Assembly: GCF_019218745.1 (NCBI RefSeq)
Contig: NZ_JAHUXA010000001.1
Span: 124,001 to 188,000 of the forward strand
Length of the DNA stretch: 64,000 nucleotides
Direction of reading: 5' to 3'
From: Enterobacter sp. ENT03
GTDB taxonomy: Bacteria; Pseudomonadota; Gammaproteobacteria; Enterobacterales; Enterobacteriaceae
In this document: piece after piece, positions 54,679 through 64,000 of the stretch
Layout: each line of letters starts with the position of its first letter
Position numbering within the stretch: position 1 is the stretch's first letter
Notes under the pieces: model-generated
What the model saw: the letters and a program-made list of their open reading frames with translations, nothing else
Database searches by the model: none
What the model was told of the DNA's origin: nothing
Translations under genes and position numbers: made by a program

Positions 54679-56079
54679 ATGGCTGCTTTTCCGGAACATT
54701 TTTTATGGGGTGCCGCAACCGCGGCGTATCAGGTTGAAGGCGGGCATGATGCCGATGGCAAAGGCCCGTCGATCTGGGATGTGTTCTCACATATTCCCGG
54801 CGCGACCTGGCAGGATACCAATGGCGATGTCGCCGTTGACCATTACCATCGCATGCAGGAAGACGTTGCGCTGATGGCGGAGATGGGCCTGCAAAGTTAC
54901 CGCTTTTCCATTTCGTGGCCGCGACTGCTGCCGAAAGGCCGCGGCGAGGTGAACGAAGCGGGCGTGAAGTTTTACAGCGATCTGATCGACGCCCTGCTGG
55001 CGCATAATATTGTCCCGATGATCACCCTTTATCACTGGGATTTGCCGCAGGCGTTACAGGATGAAGGCGGCTGGGAGGCGCGTTCAACTGCTGAAGCCTT
55101 TGAAGAGTATGCCCGTCTGTGTTACGACCGTTTCGGCTCCCGCGTCCGCCTGTGGGCCACGTTTAATGAAACCATTGTCTTTATCGGCCACGGTTATATC
55201 ACCGGTAGCCACCCTCCTTCTGTCACCGATCCGGCACGCGCCATTCAGGCCTGTCACCATGTGTTTATCGCCCACGCACTGGCGGTGAAAGCCTTCCGTC
55301 ACGCTGGCATTGCGGGCGACATCGGCTTTGTGAACGTCCTGCAACCGCATACCCCGCTCACCCACCTGCCGGAAGATGTGGCGGCGGCAAATATGGCGGA
55401 CGCTATTCATACCCACTGGTTCTACGATCCGGTGCTGAAGGGCGAATACCCGGCGGCATTACTGGACGCGGCGCAGCAACGCTGGGGCGTACCGCGTTTT
55501 GCCCCGGATGACGATCGACTGCTACGGGAAAACCGCTGCGATTTTATCGGCCTTAATTATTACCGCCGTGAAACGGTAGTGGCGAATCCAGGCGAAACCC
55601 ACATTCAGTCGAATCATTCCGGTGAAAGTAATAGCGGACATGAATTCGGCTTTAAAGGTCTGTTTAAATTTGTCCGCAATCCCGATGGCGTCTATACGGA
55701 CTGGGACTGGGAAATCTGGCCGCAGGGTCTGACCGACGGCATTATGCAAATTAAAGCGCGTTACGGTGATATTCCGATGTACATCACCGAAAATGGTTTA
55801 GGCGCGAAAGATCCCATTATTAACGGCGAGATTGTTGACGACCCGCGAATTGATTATCTGCGCATGCACGTGGACGCCATGGCCGAGGCGATGGCTCAGG
55901 GCGCGGATGTGCGCGGCTATTATCCGTGGTCCTTTATTGATCTACTGAGCTGGCTTAACGGCTATAAAAAACAGTACGGCTTTGTGTATGTCGATCATAA
56001 CAATAACCTTGCCCGCAAACGTAAAAAGAGTTTCTTCTGGTATCAGCAGCTGATTGCCAGCCGGGGCGCGCAGCGTTAA
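54679..56079 (+). CDS. GH1 6-phospho-beta-glucosidase/galactosidase
   Basis: Family 1 glycosidase of 466 residues. The acid-base glutamate is in TFNETIVF and the nucleophile in YITENGLGAKD. The phosphate-binding triad of 6-phospho-glycosidases is present: Ser, Lys and Tyr at spacing S-x6-K-x-Y in SWLNGYKKQYGFVYVD. Non-phospho enzymes have Glu and Phe there. The enzyme therefore cleaves sugars phosphorylated by a PTS permease, yet no beta-glucoside PTS gene is adjacent. E. coli lacks it at this locus. It begins 122 bp after blr with GGAGCG before the ATG and probably stands alone. Confidence 0.9.
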   Translation: MAAFPEHFLWGAATAAYQVEGGHDADGKGPSIWDVFSHIPGATWQDTNGDVAVDHYHRMQEDVALMAEMGLQSYRFSISWPRLLPKGRGEVNEAGVKFYSDLIDALLAHNIVPMITLYHWDLPQALQDEGGWEARSTAEAFEEYARLCYDRFGSRVRLWATFNETIVFIGHGYITGSHPPSVTDPARAIQACHHVFIAHALAVKAFRHAGIAGDIGFVNVLQPHTPLTHLPEDVAAANMADAIHTHWFYDPVLKGEYPAALLDAAQQRWGVPRFAPDDDRLLRENRCDFIGLNYYRRETVVANPGETHIQSNHSGESNSGHEFGFKGLFKFVRNPDGVYTDWDWEIWPQGLTDGIMQIKARYGDIPMYITENGLGAKDPIINGEIVDDPRIDYLRMHVDAMAEAMAQGADVRGYYPWSFIDLLSWLNGYKKQYGFVYVDHNNNLARKRKKSFFWYQQLIASRGAQR

Positions 56080-56299
56080 TTCCTCTCGCAGGCACATTCC
56101 GCTGCCTGCGTTATTCTGCTTAAGAAAATCCTTATTTCACCTCGCACCGCATAGACGGACAAATGCGCCCCTGGAAGTCGCGTATTATTGCCCGTTGCGT
56201 CTGACCGTTACCGGTAATAAAGGCTGTCGTAATCGCATGGCAATGCTTTATAATCCCGGCCCGGCAAATCACGTGTATTGACATAAAGGTGAACTATTC

Positions 56300-56740
56300 A
56301 TGACTGCTACGCCCGCAGAACGCATCGGAGGCTGGTTGCTCGCCCCACTGGCATGGCTGCTGGTTGCTCTGCTGAGTACCTCGCTCGCGCTGCTGTTGTA
56401 TACGTCAGCGCTGATGTCGCCGCAGACATTCGCCACACTGCGCGCTCAGGGCGTGCTGTCGATAGTGATGTGGTTTGCCACGCTGCTGTTCGCCGTGGGG
56501 ATGTGGTATTACACCCTGTGGCTGACCATCGCCTTTTTCAAACGACGCCGCATGGTGCCAAAGCACTATATTATCTGGCTGCTGATTTCCGTGCTGCTGG
56601 CGGTGAAAGCCTTTGCGTTTTCACCGGTATCAGACGATCTGGCGCTGCGCCAGCTGCTGTTCCCGCTGTTGGCGGCCGCGCTGCTGGTGCCCTATTTTAA
56701 GCGGTCAACGCGGGTGAAAAACACCTTTGTTAACCCGTAA
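56300..56740 (+). CDS. ydgK: Inner-membrane protein YdgK (DUF2569)
   Basis: Membrane protein of 146 residues (E. coli 136) with four hydrophobic segments and the family motif RIGGWLLAPLAWLLVALLS. The loop FKRRRMVPKHYIIWLLIS matches E. coli. Function unknown, but it is constantly found before the rsx operon. It is followed by a short hairpin and T-run just upstream of rsxA. Confidence 0.92.
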   Translation: MTATPAERIGGWLLAPLAWLLVALLSTSLALLLYTSALMSPQTFATLRAQGVLSIVMWFATLLFAVGMWYYTLWLTIAFFKRRRMVPKHYIIWLLISVLLAVKAFAFSPVSDDLALRQLLFPLLAAALLVPYFKRSTRVKNTFVNP

Positions 56741-56778
56741 TAACCCTACAGTTATGCTGTTGTCGCCCGTTACGGATT

Positions 56779-56800
56779 GCCCGATAATGGGCGGTTTTTT
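56779..56800 (+). terminator. Hairpin in the rsxA leader
   Basis: The short stem GCCC / GGGC with loop GATAAT is followed by GGTTTTTT, 38 bp after the ydgK stop and 15 bp before the rsxA ATG. It is a weak intrinsic terminator; some read-through would feed rsxA. Confidence 0.4.
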
Positions 56801-56815
56801 CTTTCAGGCCGAATA

Positions 56816-57397
56816 ATGACTGATTACTTGCTGCTGTTTGTCGGAACCATTCTGGTCAATAACTTTGTGCTGGTGAAGTTCCTGGGACTCTGCCCGTTTA
56901 TGGGGGTGTCCAAGAAACTGGAATCCGCCATGGGGATGGGACTGGCCACCACATTTGTCATGACAATGGCGTCGGTGTGCGCGTGGATCATCGATACGTG
57001 GATCCTCATTCCGCTGGATCTGATCTATCTGCGTACGCTGGCCTTTATTTTGATCATCGCCGTGGTGGTGCAGTTCACCGAAATGGTGGTGCGCAAAACC
57101 AGTCCGGCGCTGTATCGCCTGCTGGGTATCTTCCTGCCCCTCATCACCACCAACTGTGCGGTGCTGGGCGTGGCGCTGCTCAATATTAATCTTGGGCACA
57201 ATTTTATGCAGTCCGCGCTGTACGGCTTTTCCGCAGCGGTGGGCTTTTCACTGGTGATGGTGCTGTTCGCCGCGATCCGCGAGCGTCTGGTGGTGGCGGA
57301 TGTGCCTGCCCCTTTCCGCGGTAACGCCATTGCACTGATCACCGCGGGTTTAATGTCTCTGGCCTTTATGGGCTTTAGTGGTCTGGTGAAGTTGTAA
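56816..57397 (+). CDS. rsxA: Rsx electron-transport complex subunit RsxA
   Basis: Integral membrane subunit of 193 residues, the E. coli length, with six helices ([20 protein letters not shown]). It starts at 56816 after CAGGCCGAATA; the open frame to 56777 is not used. It is a homologue of RnfA and NqrE. The Rsx complex uses NADH to reduce the SoxR [2Fe-2S] cluster and switch off the superoxide response. rsxB begins with a 1-bp overlap at the stop. Confidence 0.96.
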   Translation: MTDYLLLFVGTILVNNFVLVKFLGLCPFMGVSKKLESAMGMGLATTFVMTMASVCAWIIDTWILIPLDLIYLRTLAFILIIAVVVQFTEMVVRKTSPALYRLLGIFLPLITTNCAVLGVALLNINLGHNFMQSALYGFSAAVGFSLVMVLFAAIRERLVVADVPAPFRGNAIALITAGLMSLAFMGFSGLVKL

Positions 57398-57975
57398 TGA
57401 GCACGATCTGGATTGCCATTGCGGCCCTGAGCGTCCTCGGGCTGATTTTTGGCGTCATTCTTGGCTACGCCTCCCGCCGCTTTGCGGTGGAAGACGATCC
57501 CGTTGTCGAACGCATTGACGAACTGCTGCCGCAGAGCCAGTGCGGTCAGTGCGGCTACCCCGGCTGCCGCCCCTATGCGGAAGCCGTGGGCATTCAGGGT
57601 GAAAAAATTAACCGCTGCGCCCCTGGCGGCGAAGCGGTGATGCTGAAAATCGCCACGCTGTTAAACGTCGATCCACAACCGCTGGACGGCGATGACGCCG
57701 CCCCCGAGCCGGTGCGTATGCTGGCGGTGATCGATGAACCTAATTGTATTGGCTGCACCAAATGTATTCAGGCCTGCCCGGTCGATGCCATCGTTGGCGC
57801 GACCCGCGCCATGCATACGGTGATGAGCGACCTGTGCACCGGCTGTAACCTTTGCGTCGATCCGTGCCCGACCCGGTGTATTGAATTGCGTCCGGTTACC
57901 CCGACGCCTGACAGCTGGAAGTGGGATTTGCAGACGATCCCGGTGCGCATTATTTCTGTGGAACAACATGCTTAA
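57397..57975 (+). CDS. rsxB: Rsx complex iron-sulfur subunit RsxB
   Basis: Ferredoxin subunit of 192 residues, the E. coli length. An N-terminal membrane helix is followed by a 4Fe-4S fold motif [15 protein letters not shown] and two ferredoxin clusters, [16 protein letters not shown] and [16 protein letters not shown]. It carries electrons inside the Rsx complex. The start overlaps the rsxA stop by 1 bp (TAATG), and the end overlaps the rsxC start by 8 bp. Confidence 0.97.
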   Translation: MSTIWIAIAALSVLGLIFGVILGYASRRFAVEDDPVVERIDELLPQSQCGQCGYPGCRPYAEAVGIQGEKINRCAPGGEAVMLKIATLLNVDPQPLDGDDAAPEPVRMLAVIDEPNCIGCTKCIQACPVDAIVGATRAMHTVMSDLCTGCNLCVDPCPTRCIELRPVTPTPDSWKWDLQTIPVRIISVEQHA

Positions 57976-60079
57976 GTTATTCTCCGCCTTCCGAAAAGAT
58001 AAACTGTGGGACTTCCACGGCGGTATTCATCCGCCGGAAATGAAGACCCAGTCCAACGGCACCCCGCTGCGTCAGCTGCCGCTGGCTTCGCGTTTTGTGA
58101 TCCCCCTCAAGCAGCATATTGGCGCTGAGGGTGAGCTTTGCGTACGGGCCGGCGATCGCGTGCTGCGCGGTCAGCCGTTGACCCGCGGTCGTGGTCGTAT
58201 GCTGCCGGTTCATGCCCCGACGTCGGGCGTGATCGTGGCCATCGCCCCCCACTCCACGGCGCATCCGTCGGGTCTGGCGGAACTGAGCGTGATTATTGAC
58301 GCTGATGGTGAGGATCGGTGGATCGAGCGCGACGGCTGGAGCGATTACCGCTCACGCAGCCGCGAGGCGCTGATTGAGCGGATTCATCAGGCAGGTGTCG
58401 CCGGTCTGGGCGGCGCAGGCTTCCCTACCGGCAATAAATTGCACGGCGGCGGCGATAAAATCGACACGCTGATTATTAATGCCGCCGAGTGTGAACCCTA
58501 CATCACCGCCGATGATCGGCTGATGCAGGACTGCGCGGCGCAGGTGGTTGAAGGTATTCGTATTCTCGCGCATATCTTGCAGCCGCGTCAGGTGCTGATC
58601 GGCATTGAAGATAACAAACCGCAGGCGATTTCTATGCTGCGTGCGGTGCTGGCGGGTTCGCACGACATCACGTTGCGTGTGCTCCCCACCAAATACCCCT
58701 CCGGCGGTGCGAAGCAGCTGACGCAGATCCTGACCGGTAAACAGGTGCCGCACGGCGGGCGTTCGTCTGACATCGGCATCCTGATGCAAAACGTTGGCAC
58801 GGCGTATGCGGTAAAACGCGCGGTGGTGGACGGCGAGCCGCTGACCGAACGTGTGGTGACGCTGACCGGTGAAGCAGTAAAACAGCCCGGTAACGTCTGG
58901 GCGCGTCTGGGTACGCCGATACGCCATTTGCTGGATGCGGCGGGTTTCTGCCCGAGCGGTGAACAGATGGTGATCATGGGCGGCCCGCTGATGGGCTTTA
59001 CCCTGCCGTGGCTTGATGTGCCGGTGGTCAAAATTACCAACTGCCTGCTGGCCCCCTCCGCCACCGAAATGGGCGAGCCGCAGGAAGAGAAAGGTTGTAT
59101 CCGCTGTAGCGCCTGTGCGGATGCCTGTCCTGCGGATCTGCTGCCGCAACAGTTGTACTGGTTCATTAAAGGCCAGCAGCACGACAAAGCCACGTCGCAT
59201 AATCTCTCCGACTGTATCGAGTGCGGCGCCTGTGCCTGGGTATGCCCAAGTAATATTCCGCTGGTGCAGTATTTCCGTCAGGAAAAAGCCGAGATCTACG
59301 CCATCGCGCAGGAAGAAAAACGCGCGGCCGAGGCAAAAATGCGCTTTGAAGCGCGTCAGGCACGGCTTGAGCGTGAAAAAGCCGCGCGCCTCGCCCGTCA
59401 TAAACAGGCGGCCGTGCAGCCAGCGGCGAAAGATCAGGCCGCTATTGACGCCGCACTCGCCCGGGTGCGCGAGAAAAAACAGAACGCCACCCAGCCAGTG
59501 GTTGTGCAGGCGGGCGCCGTTCCGGATAACAGCGAGATGATCGCCGCCCGTGAGGCCCGTAAAGCCGAGGCCCGCGCCCGTCAGGCGGCAAAAGCCGAAC
59601 AGCGTGAAGCCGTTACCGAAACGGACGTCGATCCGCGCAAAGCGGCGGTAGAAGCCGCCATCGCCCGCGCCAAAGCGCGTAAAGCCCAGCAGCACACTAC
59701 CGGGACGCCAGAGCCGGAAATTGCGTCTGCGCCGGTTACACAGGAGATCGATCCGCGCAAAGCGGCAGTGGAAGCGGCCATCGCCCGCGCTAAAGCGCGT
59801 AAAGCACAGCAGCACGCTGCCGGGACGCCTGAGCCGAAAATTGCGCCTGCGCCAGCTGCGCAGGACATCGAACCGCGCAAAGCCGCGGTTGCAGATGACA
59901 TCGATCCGCGCAAAGCCGCAGTCGAAGCCGCCATCGCGCGCGCCAAAGCACGTAAAGCACAGCAGCAGGTCACCGATACCGCGGCGGCCAATGACGATCC
60001 GCGTAAAGCGGCCGTCGCCGCGGCGATCGCCAGAGTTCAGGCTAAGAAAGCCGCACAACAGGCCGTAAACGAGGATTAA
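57968..60079 (+). CDS. rsxC: Rsx complex NADH/FMN subunit RsxC with repeat tail
   Basis: Soluble subunit of 703 residues (E. coli 740). The N-terminal two-thirds resemble RnfC with an NADH/FMN-binding domain ([16 protein letters not shown]) and two [4Fe-4S] ferredoxin motifs, [12 protein letters not shown] (about residue 377) and [12 protein letters not shown] (about 416). From about residue 430 the protein is a charged alanine-rich helix with repeats of [18 protein letters not shown]. Repeat number explains the length difference from E. coli. The start [14 protein letters not shown] overlaps rsxB; a longer frame to 57881 is false. Confidence 0.96.
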   Translation: MLKLFSAFRKDKLWDFHGGIHPPEMKTQSNGTPLRQLPLASRFVIPLKQHIGAEGELCVRAGDRVLRGQPLTRGRGRMLPVHAPTSGVIVAIAPHSTAHPSGLAELSVIIDADGEDRWIERDGWSDYRSRSREALIERIHQAGVAGLGGAGFPTGNKLHGGGDKIDTLIINAAECEPYITADDRLMQDCAAQVVEGIRILAHILQPRQVLIGIEDNKPQAISMLRAVLAGSHDITLRVLPTKYPSGGAKQLTQILTGKQVPHGGRSSDIGILMQNVGTAYAVKRAVVDGEPLTERVVTLTGEAVKQPGNVWARLGTPIRHLLDAAGFCPSGEQMVIMGGPLMGFTLPWLDVPVVKITNCLLAPSATEMGEPQEEKGCIRCSACADACPADLLPQQLYWFIKGQQHDKATSHNLSDCIECGACAWVCPSNIPLVQYFRQEKAEIYAIAQEEKRAAEAKMRFEARQARLEREKAARLARHKQAAVQPAAKDQAAIDAALARVREKKQNATQPVVVQAGAVPDNSEMIAAREARKAEARARQAAKAEQREAVTETDVDPRKAAVEAAIARAKARKAQQHTTGTPEPEIASAPVTQEIDPRKAAVEAAIARAKARKAQQHAAGTPEPKIAPAPAAQDIEPRKAAVADDIDPRKAAVEAAIARAKARKAQQQVTDTAAANDDPRKAAVAAAIARVQAKKAAQQAVNED
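59629..60040 (+). repeat. Coding repeats in the rsxC C-terminus
   Basis: Units of about 120 bp encode [21 protein letters not shown]-type sequence. Full units begin near 59629, 59749 and 59905, with shorter or degenerate ones near 59869 and 59995. At DNA level, the 59629-59748 and 59749-59868 units are nearly identical, so copy number could change by slippage. Confidence 0.8.
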
Positions 60080-61132
60080 ATGGTTTTTCGAATCGCAAGC
60101 TCCCCTTATACCCATAACCAGCGCCAGACCTCGCGCATCATGCTGCTTGTGTTGCTGGCGGCCCTGCCGGGCATTGCCGTGCAAAGCTGGTTTTTCGGCT
60201 GGGGAACGCTGATACAAATTCTGCTGGCGGGCGTCAGCGCACTGGCGGCTGAAGCGCTGGTGCTTAAATTACGCAAGCAAAACATCCGTGCGATCCTCGC
60301 GGATAACTCGGCACTGTTAACCGGGCTGCTGCTGGCGATCAGTATTCCGTCGTTTGCCCCCTGGTGGATGGTGGTACTGGGCACGGTGTTCGCGGTGATC
60401 ATCGCCAAACAGCTGTATGGCGGCCTTGGGCATAATCCGTTTAACCCGGCGATGGTCGGCTATGTGGTGCTGCTGATCTCCTTCCCGGTGCAGATGACCA
60501 GTTGGCTGCCGCCGCATGAGATCGCCGCCACGGTGCCCGGCTTTATGGATGCAGTACAGTTGATCTTCTCCGGCCATACGGCGTCCGGTGGCGACATGAA
60601 CACCCTGCGCATGGGCATTGACGGCATCAGCCAGGCGACACCGCTGGATACCTTTAAAACCTCCCTGCACGCCGGACATTCTGTCGATGAGATCCTGAGC
60701 TACCCCATTTACAGCGGCGTGCTGGCCGGTGCAGGCTGGCAATGGGTTAACCTGGCCTATCTGGCAGGCGGTGTGTTCCTGCTGTGGCAAAAAACCATTC
60801 GCTGGCATATTCCGGTGAGCTTTATCGCCATGCTGGCCTTTTGCTCAACGCTCGGCTGGTTGCTGTCGCCGGACAGCCTGGCATCCCCGACGCTGCATAT
60901 TTTCTCTGGCGCTACCATGCTGGGCGCGTTCTTTATTCTGACCGATCCGGTGACCGCCTCGACCACCAATAAAGGCCGTCTGATTTTTGGCGCGCTGGCG
61001 GGTCTGTTGGTGTGGTTGATCCGCAGCTTCGGCGGCTATCCGGATGGCGTGGCCTTTGCCGTGCTGCTGGCGAATATTACCGTTCCGTTAATCGATTACT
61101 ACACGCGTCCGCGCGTGTACGGTCACCGCTGA
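60080..61132 (+). CDS. rsxD: Rsx complex membrane subunit RsxD
   Basis: Integral membrane subunit of 350 residues (E. coli 352) with about eight helices. The flavin-attachment threonine is in [17 protein letters not shown], as in RnfD and NqrB. It anchors flavin and forms the ion/electron path with the other subunits. Its ATG directly follows the rsxC stop with no gap; rsxG starts 9 bp after its end. Confidence 0.96.
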   Translation: MVFRIASSPYTHNQRQTSRIMLLVLLAALPGIAVQSWFFGWGTLIQILLAGVSALAAEALVLKLRKQNIRAILADNSALLTGLLLAISIPSFAPWWMVVLGTVFAVIIAKQLYGGLGHNPFNPAMVGYVVLLISFPVQMTSWLPPHEIAATVPGFMDAVQLIFSGHTASGGDMNTLRMGIDGISQATPLDTFKTSLHAGHSVDEILSYPIYSGVLAGAGWQWVNLAYLAGGVFLLWQKTIRWHIPVSFIAMLAFCSTLGWLLSPDSLASPTLHIFSGATMLGAFFILTDPVTASTTNKGRLIFGALAGLLVWLIRSFGGYPDGVAFAVLLANITVPLIDYYTRPRVYGHR

Positions 61133-61141
61133 GGACACACC

Positions 61142-61762
61142 ATGTTAAAGACCATGCAGAAACACGGTGTAACGCTGGCGATCTTCGCCGCCTGCTGTAC
61201 CGGTATGACCGCCGCGATTAATCAGCTGACCAAATCCACCATCGACGATCAGGCCGCGCTGCAACAAAAAGCGCTGTTCGATCAGGTGGTGCCCGCGTCG
61301 CTTTACGATAACGATCTCAGCCAGAGCTGCTATTTTGTAACAGCGCCGGAGCTTGGCAAAGGTGAGCACCGCGTGTATATCGCCCGTAAAGGCGACACGC
61401 CGGTGGCGGCGGTGATTGAAGCCACCGCGCCCGATGGCTATTCCGGCGCGATCCAGCTGCTGGTGGGCGCGGATTTCAACGGCACCGTAACCGGCACGCG
61501 CGTCACTGAACACCATGAAACACCAGGACTGGGGGATAAAATCGAACTGCGTATCTCCGACTGGATCCTGACCTTTGCGGGGCGGAAAATCGATCCGCAG
61601 GACTCAGCACATTGGGCGGTGAAAAAAGACGGCGGCGATATCGATCAGTTTACCGGTGCGACCATCACGCCGCGTGCGGTGGTGAACGCCGTGAAACGGG
61701 CCGGGATTTATGCGCAGTCGCTGCCTGCCCGCCTTAACCATTTACCGACCTGTGGAGAGTAA
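61142..61762 (+). CDS. rsxG: Rsx complex flavoprotein RsxG
   Basis: Periplasm-facing subunit of 206 residues, the E. coli length. One N-terminal helix is followed by an FMN-binding domain; FMN is covalently bound to threonine in the motif [16 protein letters not shown] near residue 175. It corresponds to RnfG and NqrC. Its start at 61142 lies 9 bp after rsxD, and rsxE starts 3 bp after its end. Confidence 0.96.
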   Translation: MLKTMQKHGVTLAIFAACCTGMTAAINQLTKSTIDDQAALQQKALFDQVVPASLYDNDLSQSCYFVTAPELGKGEHRVYIARKGDTPVAAVIEATAPDGYSGAIQLLVGADFNGTVTGTRVTEHHETPGLGDKIELRISDWILTFAGRKIDPQDSAHWAVKKDGGDIDQFTGATITPRAVVNAVKRAGIYAQSLPARLNHLPTCGE

Positions 61763-61765
61763 ACC

Positions 61766-62464
61766 ATGAGCGAAGTAAAAGACGTTATTGTTCAGGGGTT
61801 GTGGAAGAACAACTCCGCGCTGGTGCAGTTGCTGGGGATGTGTCCGTTGCTGGCGGTCACCTCGACGGCGACTAACGCGCTGGGGCTGGGGCTGGCAACC
61901 ACGCTGGTGCTGACGTTGACCAACCTGTCCATCTCTGCCCTGCGTCGCTGGACACCGGCTGAGATCCGTATTCCGATTTACGTGATGATCATCGCCTCGG
62001 TGGTGAGCGTGGTGCAGATGCTGATCAACGCTTACGCTTTCGGCCTTTATCAGTCGCTGGGGATCTTTATCCCGCTTATCGTCACCAACTGTATTGTAGT
62101 GGGTCGTGCTGAAGCCTTTGCAGCGAAAAAAGGCCCGGCGCTGTCGGCGCTGGACGGTTTTGCCATCGGCATGGGCGCCACCGGCGCGATGTTTGTTCTG
62201 GGATCGATGCGTGAAATTATTGGTAACGGAACGCTGTTTGACGGCGCGGATGCGTTGCTGGGTAGCTGGGCGAAAGTGCTGCGCATTGAGGTGTTCCACA
62301 CCGATTCCCCTTTCCTGCTGGCGATGCTGCCGCCCGGCGCGTTTATTGGCCTCGGCATGATGCTGGCAGTGAAATACCTGATCGATGAGCGCAGTAAAAA
62401 ACGCCGTGCCGCTGCGGTGGCGACGACCGATGCGGCACCAGCCGCCACGCCCGGGAAGGCATAA
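61766..62464 (+). CDS. rsxE: Rsx complex membrane subunit RsxE
   Basis: Integral membrane subunit of 232 residues (E. coli 231) with six helices, homologous to RnfE and NqrD. It carries the motif [24 protein letters not shown]. It ends in an alanine-rich tail that is cytosolic. Its stop overlaps the nth start by 1 bp (TAATG), so DNA repair enzyme Nth is in the same transcript as the redox complex, as in E. coli. Confidence 0.96.
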   Translation: MSEVKDVIVQGLWKNNSALVQLLGMCPLLAVTSTATNALGLGLATTLVLTLTNLSISALRRWTPAEIRIPIYVMIIASVVSVVQMLINAYAFGLYQSLGIFIPLIVTNCIVVGRAEAFAAKKGPALSALDGFAIGMGATGAMFVLGSMREIIGNGTLFDGADALLGSWAKVLRIEVFHTDSPFLLAMLPPGAFIGLGMMLAVKYLIDERSKKRRAAAVATTDAAPAATPGKA

Positions 62465-63099
62465 TGAACAATGTGAAAAGAAGGGAAATCTTGACCCGTC
62501 TGCGGGATAACAATCCGCATCCGACCACCGAACTGAATTTCAACTCGCCCTTTGAGCTGTTGATTGCAGTGCTGCTGTCGGCGCAGGCCACCGACGTCAG
62601 CGTTAATAAAGCCACGGCAAAGCTCTATCCGGTCGCGAACACGCCGCAGGCGATGCTGGAACTGGGCGTCGAGGGTGTGAAGTCTTACATCAAGACCATT
62701 GGCCTGTTTAACAGCAAAGCGGAAAACGTCATCAAAACCTGCCGGATGCTGATCGAACTGCACGGCGGCGAGGTGCCGGAAGATCGTGCGGCGCTGGAAG
62801 CGCTGCCGGGGGTCGGGCGCAAAACCGCGAACGTAGTGCTGAACACTGCCTTCGGCTGGCCAACCATTGCCGTGGATACGCACATTTTTCGCGTCTGTAA
62901 CCGTACCCGTTTTGCGCCTGGCAAGAATGTCGAGCAGGTGGAAGAGAGCCTGCTGAAAGTGGTGCCTGCGGAGTTTAAAGTGGACTGCCACCACTGGCTG
63001 ATCCTGCATGGACGTTACACCTGCATCGCCCGCAAGCCGCGCTGCGGCTCCTGCCTGATTGAAGATCTTTGTGAATACAAAGAAAAAGTGTACGAATAA
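62464..63099 (+). CDS. nth: Endonuclease III (Nth)
   Basis: DNA glycosylase/AP lyase of 211 residues, the E. coli length. The helix-hairpin-helix is LPGVGRKTANVVLN, with catalytic Lys in GRKTAN and Asp in AVDTHIFRV. The C-terminal [4Fe-4S] loop has the Cys-x6-Cys-x2-Cys-x5-Cys pattern. It removes oxidised pyrimidines. It overlaps rsxE by 1 bp and is the last gene of the operon. Confidence 0.98.
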   Translation: MNNVKRREILTRLRDNNPHPTTELNFNSPFELLIAVLLSAQATDVSVNKATAKLYPVANTPQAMLELGVEGVKSYIKTIGLFNSKAENVIKTCRMLIELHGGEVPEDRAALEALPGVGRKTANVVLNTAFGWPTIAVDTHIFRVCNRTRFAPGKNVEQVEESLLKVVPAEFKVDCHHWLILHGRYTCIARKPRCGSCLIEDLCEYKEKVYE

Positions 63100-63621
63100 T
63101 GTTCTCGCCCGTGGCTGAAACCCGGGCGCTTATTCCACCAGAAAGCCTCTTAATGTTTTTTTATCGCAAAAAATTTCTATAACACTCGCGGGGCAGTGCA
63201 TTTTTTGCAGTTTGTTAAATTAATGTGTTTTTCTGCAAGATTGCGCCTTGTATCAAAGAGGCTTTTTTTCAACCAGCAACAGATAAAACCAGTCAATTCT
63301 TAAAAGCTGGACGTATTCGCTGAATTTATCGCTTCCCGGCAGAATATATCGCCATATCCCAGAAGTACCGCGACCTTCACAGAGTAAAAAACTGCGTTTT
63401 AATCCATAGTGAAATTTAACGCTAAATAACATTTAGCCGTTCCGAGTTTTATGCCGCTCTGATTATATGTAACAGACTATTACAAAGGTCTTGCCTGAAA
63501 GCCCCGGATAGGGAACATTACCTGCCGTTTCCCCCCTCCACTATAACTATAAGCGCGATGAACTCTGGACATGGCGCACTGAACACCCCCATTAATATGG
63601 GATGTAAAAAAAGAGGTATAT
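63100..63621. other. 522-bp region between nth and dtpA
   Basis: It begins with a weak GCCCG/CGGGC hairpin after nth. It is then AT-rich with many T-runs and holds a dyad TGTAA-N7-TTACA (63468-63484) upstream of dtpA. No ORF with a credible ribosome site was seen. Confidence 0.5.
63468..63484. promoter_or_regulatory. TGTAA-N7-TTACA dyad upstream of dtpA
   Basis: TGTAACAGACTATTACA is a perfect 5-bp dyad with 7-bp spacing, 138 bp before the dtpA start. The half-site GTAAC/GTTAC is seen in OmpR-family targets, and E. coli dtpA is OmpR controlled. The site identity is a guess. Confidence 0.3.
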
Positions 63622-64000
63622 GTGTCGACTGCAAACAAAAAACCAGCAGATAACGTAAGTATGAACGCGTTCAAGCAACCGAAAGCGTTTTATCTGATCT
63701 TCTCTATCGAATTATGGGAACGCTTCGGCTTCTACGGCCTGCAAGGCATCATGGCCGTCTACCTGGTGAAACAACTGGGTATGTCCGAATCGGATTCCAT
63801 TACGCTGTTCTCCTCCTTCAGCGCCCTCGTGTACGGTCTGGTTGCCATCGGCGGCTGGCTGGGCGACAAAGTGCTGGGTACCAAGCGTGTGATTATGCTC
63901 GGCGCGATTGTGCTGGCGATTGGTTATGCCCTGGTGGCATGGTCCGGTCACGACGCGGCGGTGGTTTATATGGGTATGGCGACCATTGCGGTGGGTAACG
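63622..64000 (+). CDS. dtpA: Dipeptide/tripeptide permease DtpA, N-terminal part
   Basis: The first 126 residues of a proton-coupled POT/PTR-family oligopeptide transporter, cut by the right edge. It has the family signature [20 protein letters not shown] in helix 1 and [19 protein letters not shown] between helices 2 and 3, nearly identical to E. coli DtpA (TppB). The start is a GTG at 63622, as in E. coli, with GAGG 7 nt upstream. The downstream ATG at 63661 is in frame but would remove the conserved N-terminus. Confidence 0.95.
   Translation, partial: MSTANKKPADNVSMNAFKQPKAFYLIFSIELWERFGFYGLQGIMAVYLVKQLGMSESDSITLFSSFSALVYGLVAIGGWLGDKVLGTKRVIMLGAIVLAIGYALVAWSGHDAAVVYMGMATIAVGN

Noticed and set aside
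58352-60217. 621-codon open frame on the minus strand opposite rsxC and rsxD
   Set aside because: It is the antisense of rsxC, whose Ala/Lys/Arg repeats avoid stop codons on the other strand; the translated sequence is compositionally odd and has no start context.

Overview
The window is a stretch of enterobacterial chromosome (Enterobacteriaceae). Gene content and order closely follow the replication-terminus region of Escherichia coli around rspAB, ynf, ydg, tus, fum, mal and rsx, and most proteins match the length of their E. coli counterparts to within a few residues. Differences from E. coli suggest an Enterobacter/Kosakonia/Klebsiella-type genus, but the genus cannot be fixed from sequence alone. 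There are no rRNA or tRNA genes, insertion sequences, prophages or CRISPR arrays. All family assignments are from reading and memory; no database search was run.

Layout. 1-2831 (minus): rspA-rspB-ydfJ, a sugar-acid dehydratase, dehydrogenase and transporter operon; the Qin prophage that splits this locus in E. coli K-12 is absent. 2987-6165: a nucleotidyltransferase, ynfA, ynfB, speG, ynfC, ynfD. 6330-10881: ynfE-ynfG-ynfH-dmsD, one anaerobic DMSO/selenate reductase-type complex with its chaperone. 11038-15477: ynfK, mlc, ynfL, ynfM. 15796-18872: M32 carboxypeptidase, then asr-ydgU and ydgD. 18873-22017: a CHASE4-like GGDEF/EAL protein, mdtJI and a candidate spermidine leader ORF. 22244-31853: a roughly 10-kb block between mdtJ and pntB that E. 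coli lacks at this place. It holds small hypothetical genes, an SDR, a GH15 glycosidase, a DUF1272 zinc ribbon, a ParD-like/methionine aminopeptidase pair, smrA, ogt, fnr and uspE. 31951-41790: pntAB, ydgH, ydgI, folM, rstAB, Ter-tus. 41787-47996: fumC, fumA, manA, ydgA. 48072-54211: malI, malXY, add, ydgJ. 54419-56740: blr, a GH1 6-phospho-beta-glycosidase and ydgK. 56816-63099: rsxABCDGE-nth. 63622 to the end: start of dtpA.

How the genes work together. Several regulatory loops lie inside the window. RstA (38740) has an exact consensus box in front of asr (17316). FNR has a near-consensus box in front of its own gene (29977) and is expected to control the ynfE operon. MalI has a perfect 16-bp operator beside malX (49202). 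Tus binds the Ter site that overlaps its own leader (40831). Anaerobic and redox functions are dense: ynfEGH, fnr, pntAB, fumA/fumC and the Rsx complex that resets SoxR. Acid and cell-envelope stress functions also recur (asr, ydgU, rstAB, uspE, ydgH, candidate RcsB boxes).

The least explained material is in the 22-29 kb block: three small or medium unknown proteins, the ParD-like/MAP overlap pair, and an orphan terminator that suggests a small RNA.
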